Part shown: in pieces, positions 5,791 to 7,285 of the stretch | How the letters are laid out: each line of letters starts with the position of its first letter | Numbering within the stretch: position 1 is the stretch's first letter | Assembly (NCBI GenBank): GCA_003525045.1 | Contig: DQGF01000570.1 | Location: 1 to 7,285, forward strand | Reading direction: 5' to 3' | Length of the DNA stretch: 7,285 nt | DNA from: Pseudomonas sp. | GTDB taxonomy: Bacteria > Pseudomonadota > Gammaproteobacteria > Pseudomonadales > Pseudomonadaceae | Notes under the pieces: generated by a model | Told to the model about the DNA's origin: nothing | The model's input: the letters and a program-made list of their open reading frames with translations, nothing else | Database searches by the model: none | Made by a program: the position numbers and the translations under genes

Positions 5791-6603
5791 ATGTGGTCGC
5801 TTAGCGCCTGGCGTCGCCGGCGCATCCTGGCCAGGCATCCGATTGCCGACGACATGTGGCATCGGGTGCGCCATCACCTGAGCTTTCTCGATGGCATCAG
5901 CGCCGCCGAGGACCATTGGCTGCGCGAAGCCTGCGTGCTGTTTCTCGAAGACAAACACCTGACCGCCCTGCCCGGCGTCGAACTCCACCAGGAGCAGCGC
6001 CTGCTGCTCGCCGCCCAGGCGCAACTGCCGCTGCTGCATCTGGGCGATCTGAACTGGTATCAGGGATTCCACGAAATCGTCCTCTACCCCGACGATTTCC
6101 TCTCCCCCCAACGTCATCGTGACGCCAGCGGCGTCGAGCACGAGTGGGACGGCGAGCATAGCGGCGAGGCCTGGCAACAAGGACCGGTCATCCTTGCCTG
6201 GCCCGGCGTGATGGCCAGCGGCGGCTGGGAAGGCTACAACCTGGTGATCCACGAACTCGCGCACAAACTCGACATGCTCAACGGCGACGCCAACGGCCTG
6301 CCGCCGCTGCACGCAGACATGCGGGTCAGCGATTGGGCCAAGGTCATGCAAGAGGCCTACGACGATCTCGACCGGCAACTGGAGCGCAATCCTGACGCCG
6401 AAACCGCCATCGACCCGTACGCCGCGGAAAACGCTGCCGAGTTCTTCGCGGTCACCAGCGAATACTTCTTCAGCGCCCCGGATTTGCTGCATAAGGCGTA
6501 TCCTCAGGTCTATGAGCAGCTGAAGCTGTTTTACCGTCAGGACCCGCTGGCCCGGCTGCGGCAACTTCTGGCCGAGAACCCGGTCTATCAGGCACACGAC
6601 TAA
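5791..6603 (+). CDS. mtfA: MtfA-type zinc metallopeptidase (peptidase family M90)
   Basis: A 270-residue cytoplasmic protein of the MtfA (formerly YeeI) family, zinc aminopeptidase-like enzymes. In E. coli the protein binds the repressor Mlc and so affects glucose PTS control. The zinc motif HELAH is at residues 154-158, followed by KLDMLNG as in the family, and the third ligand is probably Glu217 in ENAAEFFAVTSEYFF. Other family segments are ALPGVELHQEQRLLLAAQAQLPLL and GPVILAWPGVM. There is no signal peptide or membrane helix. The ATG at 5791 lies 6 bp after the dedA stop codon and has no clear Shine-Dalgarno, suggesting translation by reinitiation after dedA. Starting there keeps the basic N-terminus (WRRRRILARHPI) usual in proteobacterial members. 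Its physiological target in pseudomonads, which lack PtsG, is unknown. Confidence 0.93.
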   Translation: MWSLSAWRRRRILARHPIADDMWHRVRHHLSFLDGISAAEDHWLREACVLFLEDKHLTALPGVELHQEQRLLLAAQAQLPLLHLGDLNWYQGFHEIVLYPDDFLSPQRHRDASGVEHEWDGEHSGEAWQQGPVILAWPGVMASGGWEGYNLVIHELAHKLDMLNGDANGLPPLHADMRVSDWAKVMQEAYDDLDRQLERNPDAETAIDPYAAENAAEFFAVTSEYFFSAPDLLHKAYPQVYEQLKLFYRQDPLARLRQLLAENPVYQAHD

Positions 6604-6633
6604 GGTCTACACGACCTCTGGCACATAGCAACG

Positions 6634-6663
6634 GTGGCGGAATATGCCTATAATCGCCGCCAC
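6634..6663. promoter_or_regulatory. Inverted repeat enclosing the ppa -10 element, possible operator
   Basis: GTGGCGG at 6634-6640 and CCGCCAC at 6657-6663 are perfect 7-bp inverted copies separated by 16 bp that contain the TATAAT. With a start near 6661 the dyad would run from about -27 to +3. This is where a repressor dimer could block polymerase. The dyad is seen; the operator role is inference. Confidence 0.4.
6649..6654 (+). promoter_or_regulatory. -10 element of the ppa promoter
   Basis: A perfect TATAAT lies 62 bp before the ppa ATG. The best-placed -35 candidate, TAGCAA at 6626-6631 with 17-bp spacing, matches the consensus at only three of six positions. Transcription would begin near 6660-6662, giving a leader of roughly 55 bases. 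Confidence 0.6.
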
Positions 6664-6697
6664 TTTTTGGTCAATCCGGCCAAGTGTTTTTGGTCAA
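6664..6697 (+). repeat. 11-bp direct repeat in the ppa leader
   Basis: TTTTTGGTCAA occurs at 6664-6674 and again at 6687-6697, a period of 23 bp, within the presumed untranslated leader and just ahead of the GGGGG stretch at 6703-6707 that probably serves as ribosome binding site. The second copy is preceded by TG where the first has AC. No function is known to me. Confidence 0.6.
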
Positions 6698-6716
6698 CTA
6701 ACGGGGGCACCGCCCA

Positions 6717-7244
6717 ATGAGCTACAGCAAGATTCCGGCTGGCAAAGACCTGCCGAACGACATCTACGTCGCGATCGAGATCCCGGCCAACCACGCGCCG
6801 ATCAAATACGAAATCGACAAAGACAGCGATTGCCTGTTCGTTGACCGTTTCATGGCCACCCCGATGTTCTACCCGGCCAACTACGGTTTCATCCCGAACA
6901 CCCTGGCCGACGACGGTGACCCCCTCGACGTGCTGGTCGTGACCCCTTACCCGGTGACTCCAGGGTCGGTGATCCGCGCCCGTCCGGTCGGCATCCTGCA
7001 CATGACCGACGACGGCGGCGGCGATGCCAAAGTCATCGCAGTCCCACACGACAAGCTGTCGCAGCTGTACGTCGACGTGAAGGAATACACCGATCTGCCG
7101 CCTCTGCTGCTGGAACAGATCAAGCACTTCTTCGAGAACTACAAAGACCTCGAAAAAGGCAAATGGGTGAAAATCGAAGGTTGGGGCGACGCAGAAGCCG
7201 CTCGCACCGAGATCATGAAGTCGGTTGCTGCCTATAAAGGCTAA
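6717..7244 (+). CDS. ppa: Inorganic pyrophosphatase, family I, soluble
   Basis: Cytoplasmic Mg-dependent enzyme that hydrolyses pyrophosphate to two phosphates and so pulls nucleotide polymerisation, aminoacyl-tRNA charging and other activations forward. The 175-residue length is almost identical to E. coli PPase (about 176). The family signature DGDPLDV is at residues 66-72. Matching the E. coli active site, I see Glu21, Lys30, Glu32, Arg44, Tyr52, Tyr56, Asp66, Asp68, Asp71, Asp98, Asp103 and Lys105, so all expected metal and phosphate ligands appear present. The ATG at 6717 is preceded by GGGGG at 6703-6707, nine bases away. It has its own promoter-like region and is probably transcribed independently of mtfA, 113 bp upstream. 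Confidence 0.98.
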   Translation: MSYSKIPAGKDLPNDIYVAIEIPANHAPIKYEIDKDSDCLFVDRFMATPMFYPANYGFIPNTLADDGDPLDVLVVTPYPVTPGSVIRARPVGILHMTDDGGGDAKVIAVPHDKLSQLYVDVKEYTDLPPLLLEQIKHFFENYKDLEKGKWVKIEGWGDAEAARTEIMKSVAAYKG

Positions 7245-7262
7245 AGCCAGCTGTCAGCGTTT

Positions 7263-7285
7263 AGCTGCAAGCTGCAAGCTGCAAG
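7263..7285. repeat. Heptamer tandem repeat AGCTGCA downstream of ppa, cut by window end
   Basis: Three perfect copies of AGCTGCA (7263-7269, 7270-7276, 7277-7283) plus two bases of a fourth run to the last base. They begin 18 bp after the ppa stop codon. Similar GCTGCAA arrays are, as I recall, common between Pseudomonas genes, sometimes followed by inverted copies that make a terminator-like hairpin; the right side is not visible here. Confidence 0.8.

Noticed and set aside
4966..6597. Long open frame of 543 codons on the - strand
   Set aside because: It lies antisense across dedA and mtfA, both of which have clear family motifs. It has no recognisable domain, is rich in Gln, His, Asp and Arg, and is typical of the shadow frame produced by high-GC codon bias.
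6619..6633. TGGCAC upstream of ppa as a sigma-54 -24 element
   Set aside because: The -24 half is perfect, but ten bases after GG the sequence is CG, not GC, and no TTGCA follows.

Overview
The window looks like a chromosomal segment of a Pseudomonas of the fluorescens group. The evidence is high-GC coding DNA with Pseudomonas-type codon use, two REPIN-type inverted repeats carrying the GTAGGAGCGAGC...GCTCGCG core known from that group, and a gene order (aldehyde dehydrogenase, ethanolamine permease, eutB, eutC, acetyltransferase, then DedA, mtfA, ppa) that I recall as matching the PA4022 to PA4031 neighbourhood of P. aeruginosa. All eight genes are on the + strand. I see no mobile element, CRISPR array, tRNA or rRNA. 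The segment reads as core genome, not as an accessory island.

Positions 1-4249 are an ethanolamine-catabolism block. It holds the last 112 codons of an ExaC-type aldehyde dehydrogenase (1-339), a 104-bp REPIN (361-464), an APC-family ethanolamine permease (522-1970), a 51-bp spacer with a hairpin just ahead of the next ribosome binding site, the large subunit of ethanolamine ammonia-lyase EutB (2022-3416), and its small subunit EutC, whose start region overlaps the end of eutB. Together they import ethanolamine, split it with adenosylcobalamin into acetaldehyde and ammonia, and oxidise the acetaldehyde to acetate. No microcompartment shell gene and no EutA reactivase is visible. In P. aeruginosa this pathway depends on sigma-54 and the activator EatR. 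No convincing sigma-54 promoter lies in this window, so the control region is probably upstream of base 1.

Positions 4363-4824 encode a small GNAT acetyltransferase with an altered acetyl-CoA loop. Positions 4825-5127 form the only gene-free stretch over 300 bases. It contains a second REPIN (4840-4939) with a nested inner stem, two TATAAT-like hexamers, a possible REP remnant and the leader of the next gene.

Positions 5128-6603 hold a tightly spaced pair: a DedA-family membrane protein and an MtfA-type zinc peptidase 6 bp downstream. After a 113-bp spacer with a perfect TATAAT inside a 7-bp inverted repeat and an 11-bp direct repeat, the housekeeping inorganic pyrophosphatase ppa (6717-7244) follows. 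The window ends inside a heptamer tandem repeat.

I did not find a new multi-gene system. The observations worth a second look are the structured non-coding elements, mainly the ppa promoter dyad, the two REPINs and the eat-eutB hairpin, together with the unusual GNAT loop and the unknown target of MtfA in an organism without the Mlc/PtsG circuit.
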